Assembly: GCF_002865645.1 (NCBI RefSeq)
Contig: NW_020194685.1
Location: 1 to 64,000, forward strand
From: Hyaloscypha bicolor E
Taxonomy: Eukaryota > Ascomycota > Leotiomycetes > Helotiales > Hyaloscyphaceae
Direction: 5' to 3'
DNA length: 64,000 bases
In this document: positions 12,675 through 23,565 of the stretch, piece by piece
Layout of the letters: each line of letters opens with the position of its first letter
How positions within the stretch are numbered: the stretch's first letter is position 1
Position numbers and translations under genes: made by a program
Notes under the pieces: model-generated
The model's input: the letters and a program-made list of their open reading frames with translations, nothing else
Databases searched by the model: none
Told to the model about the DNA's origin: nothing

Positions 12675-13006
12675 TTACTTATTTATAATTCTATTATTTA
12701 TAATTCTATTATTTATAATTCTATTATTTATAATTCTATTATTTATAATTCTATTATTTATAATTCTATTATTTATAATCTATTATTTATAATCATTATT
12801 TATAATTCTATTATTTATAATTCTATTTTTATATTCTATTATTTATAATTCTATTTATAATTCATATAAAATTCTATTATTTATAATTCTATTATTTATA
12901 ATTCTATTATTATAATTCTATTATTTATAATTCTATTATTTATAATTCTATTATTTATAATTCTATTATTTATAATTCTATTATTTATAATTCTATTATT
13001 TATAAG
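12675..13006. repeat. 15-bp minisatellite (ATTTATAATTCTATT)n
   Basis: About twenty units of a 15-bp motif run head to tail, with a few shortened units between 12765 and 12910. It lies inside TIR element B2, directly left of that element's preserved right end. It is non-coding. Confidence 0.9.
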
Positions 13007-13282
13007 GTAGCAAGAAATTACTGAAAAGTCGAGGGGTTCTAGCGCCTTTGGGCTTGCTTACCAATCGGGCATAGCTGCAGCTAAGCCTATTGCGGTAAGA
13101 TGGCGTCCAAACTAGGCTAGCTCAACCCTTAATTTTACGCCATAACGCTTTTGCTATCTCCGCAATTACGTGCAATACCACATGACTAAATAATTAATTA
13201 TAATTTGATTACTACGATTCTGACTTAATTTAATTTGATTACCGGCCAATAATTATAATTAATTAAATTATTTGATATACTG

Positions 13283-13888
13283 TACAGTGAGAAGGATATT
13301 GTGTGGTAAATCGATCGAAGTCACTCAATCATGTGGTACCATATCATTCAAAGATTTAGATAACGACGTCTCACTGCGTGCGGCGCAATCATTTGGAGTC
13401 TCCCGGGCCGGCTAATATGGTACCGTGGTACGTGATAGAAGTCTGGGGTACCTGTGTGGATTGGTTCGGCCCGCGTTCTTGTTTTCTGTAGCAGAGGGCA
13501 CCTTGAGTACCCGAGACCTATCAAATGATTGGTTTGCCCAATTGCCGTAGTCTTTGCCTTACGTTCTTTTACGGAGTAAAGCAACGTATCTACTACGTTC
13601 GGCTGGCCAGCAGAGAGCCGTACGTATGCGTATCTACGAGTGGAAGGTCCGAACGGACCGGCGTAGGGGATAACGAATGGTAAGGGAGTAGTTGAGAGGT
13701 GAACGACAACAATAGGAAAGATAACGAAGCATAGAGCAGGGAGCAAAAACGAATAGTTAAATTAAATTTCGATAGTATTAGCAATATTCGATTTCGAGAT
13801 CTGCTGCGAGTATAATTTCAAAATACAGAGTAAAGATCATTCATTTCCATCAACATTTCTGAGGAACCTCCACCAGCTTCACAGCATC
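13283..13888 (+). promoter_or_regulatory. Upstream region of the A-T-TE synthetase
   Basis: This is normal-composition, non-coding DNA between the TIR element and the synthetase ATG. Open frames here on the minus strand look like chance. A TATAAT-like stretch occurs near 13810, about 80 bp before the ATG. The TIR element ends only ~600 bp upstream of the gene, so its RIP/heterochromatin environment could influence expression; that is inference. Confidence 0.35.
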
Positions 13889-16800
13889 ATGGAAGTTAAC
13901 AATCTCCTCCAGCTTTTAGAAAAGGCCGCCAAAATATACCCCGAGCATGGCCTCCATTTCTATCTCCCAGGAAGGTTGGAAGTGGTAGGAAAATATGTGA
14001 CTTACCCAAGTCTATTGGCACTTGCGAAGGAAAATGCAAAATTCATCCAGGGGTTAGGGCTTCGTGCTCAAGATATCATTCTTCTCCATTTCAATAACCA
14101 CATCGACAACCTCGAATGGTTTTGGGCTGTCATTTATGCAGGACATGTCCCTGCATTTTCTACTCCTTTCACCAACAACATGGAACAGAGACGAAAACAT
14201 ATATTACACCTTAACTCGATTATGAACGACCCCATATGCCTTACTAGCGAAGAACTGCTTCCCGAGTTCTCCGGCCAGGATGTTCTAAGGGTCCGTACGA
14301 TCGACAAGCTTGTGAATGGTGGTCTCCAGCACACTGAACGTGGAGAACTAAATGGCTCCACGAACGGACACAAGAATGTAACTGCCTCACCAGGGATCTT
14401 GAAGACCGGAGATGAACTTGCCGTATTGATGCTTACTTCTGGAAGTACTGGCAACGCAAAAGCTGTTTCATTGACGCATGCAAATATTCTCACATCGATT
14501 GCTGGCAAGGAAGAGGCCCATAATATTGCAGGGAGTGGGCCTTTCTTGAACTGGATCGGCGTGGATCACGTAGCTGGATTGACGGAAACCCACATGTATG
14601 CAATCTACGTGGGAGCCGAACAAGTCCACATCCAGGCAGCAGACCTCGTTCTCAGCCCGCTTCTGTTCCTCGACCTTATCTACAAACATCGTGTAGCATA
14701 CTCATTCGCTCCAAACTTTTTCCTTGCCGCCCTCCGACGTGCAGCTGAGGTGCCGGGAGCATTGAACGTTGCTTTGGACTTGTCTTGCCTCAAAACCATC
14801 ACCACTGGAGGCGAGGCAAACGTTGTAGAGACATGCGTGGCATTGACAGAGATTCTCCACCAGCGGGGTGCTCCAAACAATGTTCTAAGCCCCGGTTTTG
14901 GTATGACGGAAACATGTGCCGGTTCTGTTTTCAGCAAGGATTGTCCTCGACGTGATATTGAGTGTAAGAACGAGTTTGCAACTGTCGGCGCAGCAATCAC
15001 AGGTATGAAGATGCGCATTACAGATGAAAATGGGAAAGAGATCGGTTACAATGCTGTGGGAAATTTGGAAGTTAGCGGCCCTATCATTTTCCGAGAGTAT
15101 TTGAACAACCCTGAGGCTACCCAGGCTTCTTTTAATGGCGACTGGTTCATAACTGGAGATCGAGGGTTCATTGACTCTCTGGGTCAATTGAATCTTACTG
15201 GAAGAGCCAAAGATACGGTCATTATCAATGGTATAAACTACCTCCCACAAGAGCTCGAAATGGTTCTAGAAGATATACCCGGTGCAGTACCTAGCTACAC
15301 AGTCGTCTTTCCCTACCGCCGCAAAGGCTCGCAGACGGAGAATATATGTGTCATCTACCTTCCCACCTATAATCCAGAAGATGTGGAGAAGCGTGTTGAA
15401 GCTAACGACGCCATTGCAAAAGCAGCAATGCTGCAGACTGGTGTTCGACCTTATGTTATTCCACTCAACGCAACGAAGCTACAGAAGACGACGCTTGGGA
15501 AACTATCTCGACCCAAAATCCGCTCTTCTTTCGAGAAGGGAGATTTCCAAACCTTCCAGACGGTCAACGAAGAAGTCATGGTGCAGCATCGTAGAGCCAA
15601 ATATGAGGGTCCAGCAAACCATACAGAACAGCTAGTTTTGGGGGTCTTTCAAGAGATATTCGAGGTGAATCTCCTTCAAGCAAACTGATATTTGACCTAG
15701 AATAACTGCCACCTGGAGTTGAAGCATGGCATGAACATGGAGGAAGCAAACTCATTTCCGGACAGATTATTGCTAACTCATGGTCTTACCAGGTCCCGCA
15801 GCACGATCTTGGCGTCAATACCAATATATTTACTATGGGTGTCAATTCTATTGATATTATTAAAGTCAAGAAACGACTTCAAGTTGAACTGAAGATTGAA
15901 AACGTACCAATAATCATCGTCATGACCAACCCGACAATTCGAAGCCTGTCGACAGCGCTCGAGACTCTTCAGAAGCCGCGAGAATACAACCCAATGGTTG
16001 TGCTGCAGAGTGAAGGAAGCAAAACTCCTCTCTGGCTCATTCATCCAGGCCTAGGAGAAGTACTCGTTTTCTTGTCATTGGCCCCACACATGAATGACCG
16101 GCCAGTCTATGCAATGCGAGCCAGAGGTTTCGAGCAGGGAGAGAAGTATTTTCTCAATATCGAAGATGCAGTGATAACTTATCATACGAAGATCAAAAGC
16201 ATACAGCCGCAAGGACCTTATGCCATAGCAGGGTATTCGTACGGCTCCATGATTGCTTTTGAGGTCACCAAGCTCCTCAATAGTTATGGCGATGAGGTCA
16301 AGTTCCTCGGCGCGTTCAATCTTCCACCTCATATCAAGTTCCGTATGCGCCAGCTAGACTGGTATGTGAGGGAGAATGCGCATCCAAAATGGTTTACCGG
16401 GGCTAACAGCTTCCTCACAGGACGAACTGCCTGCTTCATCTCTCCTACTTCCTCGACTTCTTCTCTGAGGAATATGCACACATGATACATCCTAAATTGA
16501 ACCTGCTCCCTCGCGAGGAAGTGCTCAATCATGTCGTGAGCGTTGCTCCAAAGGTATGATCTCGAAGGCCCTTCACAATTTACCCCATACTGGGTATTCC
16601 CCCAGAGCGCGAGCTGACCCTAGTGTCTCCAAGGACCGCATGGAGGAGCTGGGCCTCGACAAAGACAAGCTCACCAACTGGGCGGACCTCGCATACTCTC
16701 TGCAAAGCTCTGCAACGGACTACGAGCCCAGTGGCATGGTCGAAAGCATCGACATATTCTGTGCTACTCCTCTAGCCGCCGTCGCAAAGGATATTGAGGA

Positions 16801-16957
16801 CTGGAAGACAAATCACCTCGCGAAGTGGGCGGATTTTTCGAAGACGAAGCCGAGGCTGCATGAGGTTGATGGTGCACATTATACTATGATAAGTCCGACG
16901 CATGTATATTCGTTTCAGAAGAAGTTAAAGGCGGCACTGGCAAACCGAGGTGTTTGA
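13889..16957 (+). CDS. NRPS-like A-T-TE synthetase (aryl-pyruvate dimerising type), 933 aa
   Basis: Four exons (13889-15664, 15793-16361, 16421-16553, 16634-16957) join in frame through GT..AG introns of 128, 59 and 80 bp. The first two introns have a CTAAC branch motif. The adenylation domain has LTSGSTGNAKA (~181-193), GFGMTET (~336-342), ITGD (~421), GRAKDTVIINGINYLPQELE (~439-458) and a Gly-Lys motif with invariant Lys (~537). The thiolation domain carries phosphopantetheine Ser611 in MGVNSID. The thioesterase has GYSYGS (Ser741) and DGAHY (His908). There is no condensation domain. This architecture and length match fungal enzymes that activate aromatic 2-oxo acids and dimerise them to quinones, furanones or butenolides (the TdiA, MicA, AtrA and BtyA class). 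All catalytic motifs are intact. Which aryl pyruvate is used, and the product, cannot be read from sequence. It converges on a broken P450 180 bp downstream. Confidence 0.92.
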
Positions 16958-17137
16958 AGAGCAGATGATGAATGGGGGAAACAATTGCGGGTACAGTTTG
17001 CGCCTGGAACAGGCTTTGTTAGCGCATACAGTGGTAATCACTCTGCAAAACCATCATTAAATAAATGCTTCGGAGGACCGAAATGAACAATGTGCTCGGC
17101 CGCTCAGTGAACACTTGCCACTCGTCTTTAAACTACG

Positions 17138-19402
17138 TCAATTCTCCCTTAGAATCCTAACCGTTACACCCTTACTCCCCTTGGAAGGGAGCCCAATGAT
17201 ACAATCCCTCACAATATCAACATCCCTTTCCCTAACTACATCATCAAGCACCATCTCAAACCTCCTCATCACATTCGCCAGCGCCAAATACATCTCTGCA
17301 TATGCCAAATTCAATCCCAGACAAGCTCTTGAACCCTTTGAAAATGCTACCAAATACTTATCCAGTCTCCACCCTTCGCAGGCTCGGCAAAAATACCTAA
17401 ATTTCCGGTATCAATACGTATTAATGCCAGAATCGTAAGGTATTGATAGTATCGATAGTAGTATCGATTCCCTGAACCTAATTTTCCCCTTCAATTACAA
17501 TTAACTTTCGAACTACTTCTCTTATAAGAAAACTTTTGGTAGCGCAAATATTCTCCTTAATTTAGGCTTTCTATCTAGCTACTTATCTTATACTTTAGGC
17601 TAAAACTAATCTCAATACGGCTATTTTAAATAAAAATGAGCTTTTGAGATTTTCGTAAGGCTCGCTTATATATTTAGTGCCTTGATAAGAAATACGAATA
17701 CGGGGCTTAATTCTCCGAATACGAGAGGTATTTTAAATTTAAGATATTATTAAATTTTATTAATAATAGTAAATAAAAATTTTAATAGAAAGACTAGAAA
17801 TGAAAGGAATTATATATGAATATATTCTTATATAAATAAAATAACAAAATAAAGAGATAATTTTTTAGGGGTAAGAATTAATAAGGTATTAATACGTATC
17901 GATTCTTACGATACCTGAAAATACCTAATACTATCGATACCGGTATCGATGCCTCAGGTATTTTTGCCGAGCCTGACCCTTAGGCAGCAGCACGTATCTA
18001 CCGCTCTGGCTGAAACTTCTCTGGTTCGGGAAATATTTGACGATCGTGAAGAATGGAGCGCGTATTCATAGCAACCGGAGTCCCGGCTGGAATTATCCAG
18101 TCTTTGTAATTGGTTGGAGTACTCGGTGCCTGTGTTGCGATGCGGATAGTTGCCACTGCTCCTATGCGAAGAGTCTCGCTGATAACGGCGCGCAAGTAGG
18201 GGAGTTGTTCAAGCTCCCGCCAAGATGGTGGAGATGAAGGGTCGGGGATCGCTACTTTTAGCTCTTCCTTCAATGTGAAGAGTATGGAGGGATTGGCGAG
18301 TAGGTGGTATGTGGCGATCGCTAGAGCATGAACCGTGGTATCAGTTCCGGATATGAGGAGAACGAATGCTTCATCAATAACACGGCGAAGTTCCTTTTCG
18401 AGTGGTGGAAGAGAACTGGTTAAAATGGCGTGGAACATTGTATCTTTAGACCCCGCTATTCTTTCTTCCGCTGGTGTCGACTCAACAAGGGCAAGAGAAT
18501 TCTTGATGTGAGAAATTTGCTTTCCAATTTTCTGTTTCGTTGCAATGAGGACTCCAATGTCGGGAGTGAGCCGTTTCCTCCAGGCTGCTGGAAGTCGTTG
18601 TATAAGCAAATTTATCCAAGGCAGCTGTTTACTGAGAGGAGTTGACTCGAGTACCGATATGATTGTCTTCTCCCATTCGGTCGCGAAACCAGGCGTATCA
18701 AGGCAGTGCCAAGATGTGCCAAAAGAGTAATCAGAAATCACATCTAAGGACAAAGAGTAGTATGCGGCGCCAACATAGACAATCTCTTTCCTCTCCATAA
18801 GGTTCCTTAGACCATTGCATAGTAGCTCAACTTTCTCTTGGATGAGTGGTTCGAGGCGTGTAATTGAAGCTTTTGAAAAGAACGGATTCAGAGCTGACTG
18901 TTTAAGCCGATGAAGATCGGCTGGTCCGGTGGAAGCAACTATGACGAGTCAGAATTTATACTTGGCCGCAGTCGGGATTTGATGTTACCGGATCCAGGCG
19001 ACTCATTCGCATTCTGATGGCGGGCGTATTTATTGCGTTGCTCGCCACCGCTGCTAGAGTAAAGGATATTAAAGAAATCAGCATCTTTGATATGCAATTC
19101 GTCTGGATTAATGCGGATGATAGGTCCTGTGTGTGTGGAGATTAGCCATCAGCATTCGAAAACAGGAAACCCAGCTTACCGGAAATATCATGAAGTCGCT
19201 CGATCTCGAAAATGAATTATCCCTGAGGCGCTTTCAAAACCTCAAAGTAAAATTCATACCAGTAAGAAATGATGCTGAGAGTGGGGCCTGGAAATTCTGC
19301 CAGAGGGTGTAGGTTGAGGCGATAGAATGCAAGAGCTGCACCGTAGACGACTACGAGCGCAGCAAGGACTGACGTCGAATTTACGACGATCAATTGGGCC
19401 AT
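17138..19402 (-). pseudogene. Cytochrome P450 pseudogene with a transposon in the last exon
   Basis: Reading on the minus strand starts at the ATG at 19402 (MAQLIVVN). An N-terminal membrane anchor and proline-rich hinge (NLHPLAEFPGP) follow. Introns are 19127-19179 and 18939-18988. Then come the I-helix (SGTDTT), the ExxR motif (ETLR), the PER motif (FQPER) and the haem loop [10 protein letters not shown], whose Cys is the haem ligand. The region around ALNPFFSKASITRLEP resembles trichodiene-oxygenase-like fungal P450s. It is broken by TAA at 19217-19219, TAG at 17998-18000, TAA at 17980-17982 and a 597 bp element (17379-17975) between PER and the haem loop. Removing the element restores a continuous frame. 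It is convergent with the synthetase, so it was probably the tailoring oxidase of that pathway (inference from position only). Confidence 0.88.
17379..17975. mobile_element. hAT-type MITE inserted in the P450 (597 bp)
   Basis: There are perfect 20-bp terminal inverted repeats, CAGGCTCGGCAAAAATACCT at the left (17379-17398) and its reverse complement at 17956-17975. Flanking octamers ACCCTTCG (17371-17378) and ACCCTTAG (17976-17983) match at seven of eight positions, as expected for a hAT 8-bp duplication. Subterminal GGTATCGATAC-like repeats recur near both ends and the middle is AT-rich. It contains no transposase. It is different from the CAGTGTGTCAAA family elsewhere in the window. Confidence 0.88.
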
Positions 19403-20700
19403 GATCTCCAATCTGCAATGCGAGACACTGTCTCTAATCTGAAGAGCGGATTTGCGGAGGGTCCAAGAGTTCTTGTGGCGGAGATACATCCAATATATGT
19501 GGAGATAACCAACCCGGCGTAAGCAGGTAACCGCGGCCAAACAGATGTCTTGCACGGACTAGGGTTTAACCAAACCCTTGCTGCACTGGCAGATGCGCGA
19601 TATGTGCTGTATCAGGGATTTTGTACTGTATGATTAGCGACTAAGATATGATGACGTGGGAGCGAAGTCGGACCACCTTGAAAGGACCACTTCGGTGTCT
19701 TCTCCTTCATCGATGAAGTCGTGGGCAGTGATATTAGCAGCTGATCAAAACAAAATCATTCCGCACATCAAACTATTGACTAGCTGTTTTTGAAAGAAAA
19801 CAACCATATCCAAGCGAGAAATCCACGATCTCTATTGAAAATCCTACCTGATTGGATTCTTCCGGTTCTTGGCTGAAGAAATTTGAGCTGCTCTCTTTCC
19901 CTGACGTTTGACTCCATTTTCGACCCTTTTTTCAGCATGATCTGTAAATCTCCCGAAGCATATAGAAACTATTGCAGCAACTTTTCCGCTGGGTAGAACA
20001 AGTCTCGGTGTAGAAGTGAGTCCACGAACAGAGACTTCATCCGCGATGAATGATTCATGAAATGGCTGACTGGTGAGGTTTATAGCCACGGATGCTTAAT
20101 ATTCACTTCGATGAAGGATATTTTCCTAGGATAAGACATGATTGACCATATAAAGAAAGACAAAAGCTTGAGTGAACGAGATGTAGAAGTTTGAGCGTTG
20201 TTGTGTCTGAGGGAAGTGGTGATGTTGCTGTTGGGAAGTGCTGATCGAGAAGTGATGTTGAGCCAACAGCTCAGCCTCGCCTTCCTAGTTGGTACCACGA
20301 TGCCCCTGTCTCATCTCAATTTATTCCGACTCCGGAAACCCCCCTAAGATGGTCGCGGCTACGAAGCAGGCGTTCAAACGGCCGGACAAGTTCTGGCGAG
20401 GGGGAGCTCTGATCTACGTGATACCTATTTTGACCAATCCATCGCGTTCCTATGGAACGTGCAATGCCGCACAACAAAAATACCTTAGACACGTGAGCAA
20501 ATAATAAACAAGTCGAGAATTAGGTGGAATAAGAGTCGTGAAGCTACAACCCAAGAATAAATTACGTGTCCCTGACATTTCCTATACAAGGTAGCTTCCA
20601 AAAGTCCTACCACATCCCCGCTGTGCTCTAGTACATGTTATTGCAACTATTTTGGAAAGAAAAACAGTGTGCCCCTGTCAACCCCTGCAACATCCCTGTT
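19403..20700. other. Region upstream of the P450; no secure gene
   Basis: An open frame on the minus strand (19844-20089, about 81 codons) is followed by a plausible GTAGGA donor. It has no recognisable domain, and the next minus-strand frame (20080-20298) overlaps it. Either could be a short exon of an unknown gene or chance. Otherwise I see only non-coding DNA. Confidence 0.3.
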
Positions 20701-21005
20701 TTGCTCGCGTAGCATTCCTAAAACATGGGTATACGCCCAAAGGGGAAATGACAGGAGGCCAACTCTGATTAGAATGCATAAGCACCCTCTCTGGGTAGAC
20801 CCTAGAACGGGTGCTTATGCATTTGGGAGTTTGATTCCCTTCTAGCCCCCCTCTCCCGTACTTAGCAAGCTAATTTTTATAATTTTTATGGTAAAGTAAG
20901 GCTTTCTTTTCGGCTATTCTTTAGCCCCCGGTACGCATACTAAAGGCGGGTAAGAAGCACGTCCCTCTCTTGCTCCTTATAATCGCTTAAAAAAGTATAT
21001 CCTCA
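20700..21005 (-). repeat. Dispersed repeat R1, copy 3 (partial)
   Basis: The reverse complement of this stretch aligns with 30655-30990 and 61180-61490. Shared blocks include the GAGG/GGATATACTTCTT stretch, the AGGGACGTGCTTCTTA block, the GCATAAGCACCC block and the TACTACGCGAGC-like end. The 5' part present in the other two copies is missing here. Function is unknown and no coding frame is shared between the copies. Confidence 0.65.
20773..20823. repeat. 15-bp perfect inverted repeat inside R1 copy 3
   Basis: AATGCATAAGCACCC (20773-20787) and GGGTGCTTATGCATT (20809-20823) are perfect inverted arms around a 21-bp loop. The other copies of the repeat carry only the first arm in recognisable form. 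Confidence 0.85.
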
Positions 21006-21822
21006 ATATACGCACACGCTCAGTATACGCACACTCAAGGTATACGTATACGCTCCGCACGCCGTCGCGTGCCAAAGGCGCGTAACGCCGTACCCCTGGC
21101 CCATTGAGGTCCTGGTATTAGTAGAAATAAACCCTAGAACTCCCAGAATTAGCACGATGGCTAGTTCCTTTTTGAATATCTCCGCACTTGAGCCTGTTGC
21201 AATTGGCTTGCTAGGATAAACTTTTCGATTTTCGTTCCCCCAAATTTCCTCGGAGCTACCGCTAATAATCGCAGAGAACTCGAGAGCGAACTTGTACCTA
21301 AGTAGAGAGGAAATACCTCGATTATAATATAAACATAATAGAGCCACCCTTTGGCACATTCCTAATACATCGGTATTTAGCAAGGTATGAAGAAAATTAC
21401 GGCTTTCTCGTACGCACTGTGAAATGTACAGGCTTTAAATAGTACAGCAGAAAAAGAAGCTATAAAAGGCATATAGTTATCTGGAAAGCTTTGGTTTAGA
21501 TAGACCCATAAGAGTGGCTTTGCCTTTAATATATAAGTTAATATTATTTTCTTTCCCCTATGTTATAAAGGATTAAGGGGAGCATTTACCTTTATAGTAC
21601 TCCAGTATTGCTACTGGACTTCTAGCATCTTCTAGCGTGGCGTTTATTAGGGGCCTCTTGAATGTTTGTGCTAACCTGTACCCGCTCGCTGTCACTTAGG
21701 GCCGCGTATGAGTTTGGCCCGTACGTTAGTGATCCCCTTAAATACCAGGCCATGAGCCTGGTAGTCCTCCTAAACATGGTCGTGTAGAATTAATAACTTT
21801 ATATGGCGGGTACAATTGGTTA
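21006..21822. other. Intergenic, no gene seen
   Basis: This is normal-to-AT-rich DNA with repeated TATACGCACAC-like words near 21010-21060. The open frame on the minus strand (21003-21383) has no recognisable domain and overlaps the repeat. Confidence 0.4.
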
Positions 21823-22180
21823 CTAGAAGCGAGAGCAGGAACGCGACTGAGCAACCTGAGTAGAGGGTGGTGGGGAGGGTGAGTAGCGCCTGAGCAGAGT
21901 GACGATGCTAACTAACCAGATTAGAAGCGAAAGTGAAGAAATGTCGTCTGAGACTTCCTCTAGATTCCTCGTAACCTTGTCGCAACTTCCACGAACAACA
22001 TCTTGTCGAATTTTCACCGTTGCATCCTCAGATTGTGTCATGGCTGGTGGAGGTGTCTCGCATTTGAGCTGAGGGATAGTTCCCTCCTCGGTCTCCTCGG
22101 ATGTCTGTATTGAAGCCTTGCTAAGTCGCCATTTCTGTCGAGTGTGGCTCGCAGCTTCCTGCCGGCCTCAAATTGCGCGG
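21823..22180 (-). CDS. Unrecognised ORF fragment, possible membrane protein
   Basis: The minus strand is open for about 118 codons from just after a TGA at ~22178 to the stop at 21823. It contains an acidic stretch and then a hydrophobic run (SLSLLIWLVSIVTLL) that could span a membrane once. It has no start codon at its upstream edge, so it would be an exon or a decayed gene. I do not recognise a family. Confidence 0.25.
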
Positions 22181-22599
22181 CTGTTCCTCTGTGCAGCCTA
22201 TTCCGAGGACGATCAGCTGTGAGTGCTCCTATCATCGAGCGCCCAGAGTTCGCTCTAGAGGGTTTCAGCCACAGTCGAACTCTCTTTCTCGCCCGCTCTC
22301 GTTCCCCTTTGTCTTCTGAGCAGATCTTACCTAAGCTCACAGATTTCTTTCAATCTTTCCAATGGATACCCGAACTTCGGCAAATTGGATGAAAAGAATT
22401 CCTGAGTCCGCCTGTGTCAGAAAAGCCACCGCCCGATAAAGCCTTCTGTTAAGTATGCGGCGATGGGGTTTCGCGTGTAGGGGTAAAATGACGTGTGATG
22501 TGCTTGCCCTCGAACCTCTCTTCAACGAGTATCCCCTCGCAATCTACATATTTCACCAAAAGACCTCTTCGACGTCATTTGATCGACTCTCCAGATTTT

Positions 22600-23565
22600 T
22601 GAAATGTCAACATTTGCCCCATCACGGGTTCGGGGAAAGCGACTTCCTTCATTCCCCTGACTACGGCCTATCCAGCTCCAACGGCATGCTCTCCCCTCTT
22701 CCCGGAAAACAACACTAATCCACCATCTAGAGGCGCTTCCAAATTATTTGCCTACAATTCAAAGTAAGCCTCGGTTACAGTGGAGGACCCGTAGGCATGC
22801 CTCCAGACGTGTCGCTGTGGTGGAGCCAGGACTCGAGCATACTGACGACTGTCAAAACTGAACTGAGCGGGCACACTATGAACTGACCGAAGGCCTATAC
22901 CACCGCACTCAGTATCGCTGCTAACACCGAAACAAAAACCATAGGGTATGTCCATCGTTCGTTCTCAGCACCTTCCATATGCTTGTTCCCGAGAAAAGCT
23001 AACGAACTGCGATCAGTGCCTACTCCTTTCCACAATTAGATGCTCATGGCTTGCCCAGTCAATGCAATACCGTAATTCGAGCTGAGGTAATCACCTACCT
23101 TCAGCCCAAGTCCGGACCACCGAATCAGGCCCCGTAGACAACGACAAGCTCTGCTTTCCTACCACCGTACACTGCCTGGGCTGTGCATATTATTGGATAT
23201 ATATTCCCTAACCCGGCGGGTACAACGATAACCTTCAAGTTCCACCTCATCCACGTCGAATACTTTGCCCACGAGTCCAACAAGAACACTAGGGCCATAT
23301 TCGGGGATACTCGGCAGGCATTGGGTTTGCGGTTGTTCTTGGAGTTGTTGGGCTTGTTGCCCTTCTGGGCGCCTGGTTTCTATTCAGACGAAGGCTACAA
23401 CCATACACAGTCCCGCCGGAAAACATTGCTTTTTAACAGCAAGAAGGAATTTAGGAGACATTGGATCACCCGGGATTTGAGATGGGGGCGCAGAAAGAAC
23501 AGTACGATACACATGTTGCGGAACTGGAAGAAGCTCCTAGAACCCGAGAGACCCGTTGATCAGGG
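22600..23565 (+). pseudogene. Decayed Ser/Thr-rich single-pass membrane protein gene
   Basis: Pieces of one fungal surface-protein type can be followed across frames. An N-terminal part contains SFIPLTTAYPAPTACSPL. A WWSQDSSIL segment follows, then an AYTTALSIAANTETKTIG segment (to ~22946). Next come a GTATGT..CAG intron with a GCTAAC branch site, an AYSFPQLDAHGLPSQCNTV segment, and a transmembrane helix (GFAVVLGVVGLVALLGAWFL) with an RRR stop-transfer signal (~23320-23400). The cytoplasmic tail contains HPGFEMG. Frameshifts near 23250-23310 and in-frame stops (TGA before PKAYTT, TAG after NQAP, TAA/TAG in the tail) show that it is dead. The family is common in ascomycetes and its function is mostly unknown. 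Confidence 0.6.

Larger units (their letters stand above)
9751..13282. mobile_element. hAT-like TIR element, copy B2 (3.5 kb, nested insertions)
   Basis: The left end TAGTATATTAAAAAAATAATTA matches the RIP-mutated family terminus. The right end TTTGATATACTG (13271-13282) is nearly unmutated. The flanking octamers are TATAAAAA and TACAGTGA, which agree apart from C-to-T/G-to-A changes at three positions and one other difference. Its length without the nested ~300 bp repeat (10942-11242) is about 3.2 kb, a size that could once have held a hAT transposase. The interior is so AT-rich that no domain can be read. The right 280 bp (from 13007) keep normal composition and match copy A. Confidence 0.6.

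Noticed and set aside
12675..13006. CRISPR-like regular repeats
   Set aside because: Units are directly adjacent with no unique spacers and the genome is eukaryotic; it is a minisatellite.
13348..13746. 132-codon minus-strand ORF upstream of the synthetase
   Set aside because: No recognisable domain, no intron logic, and its upstream start region looks like ordinary promoter DNA; treated as chance.
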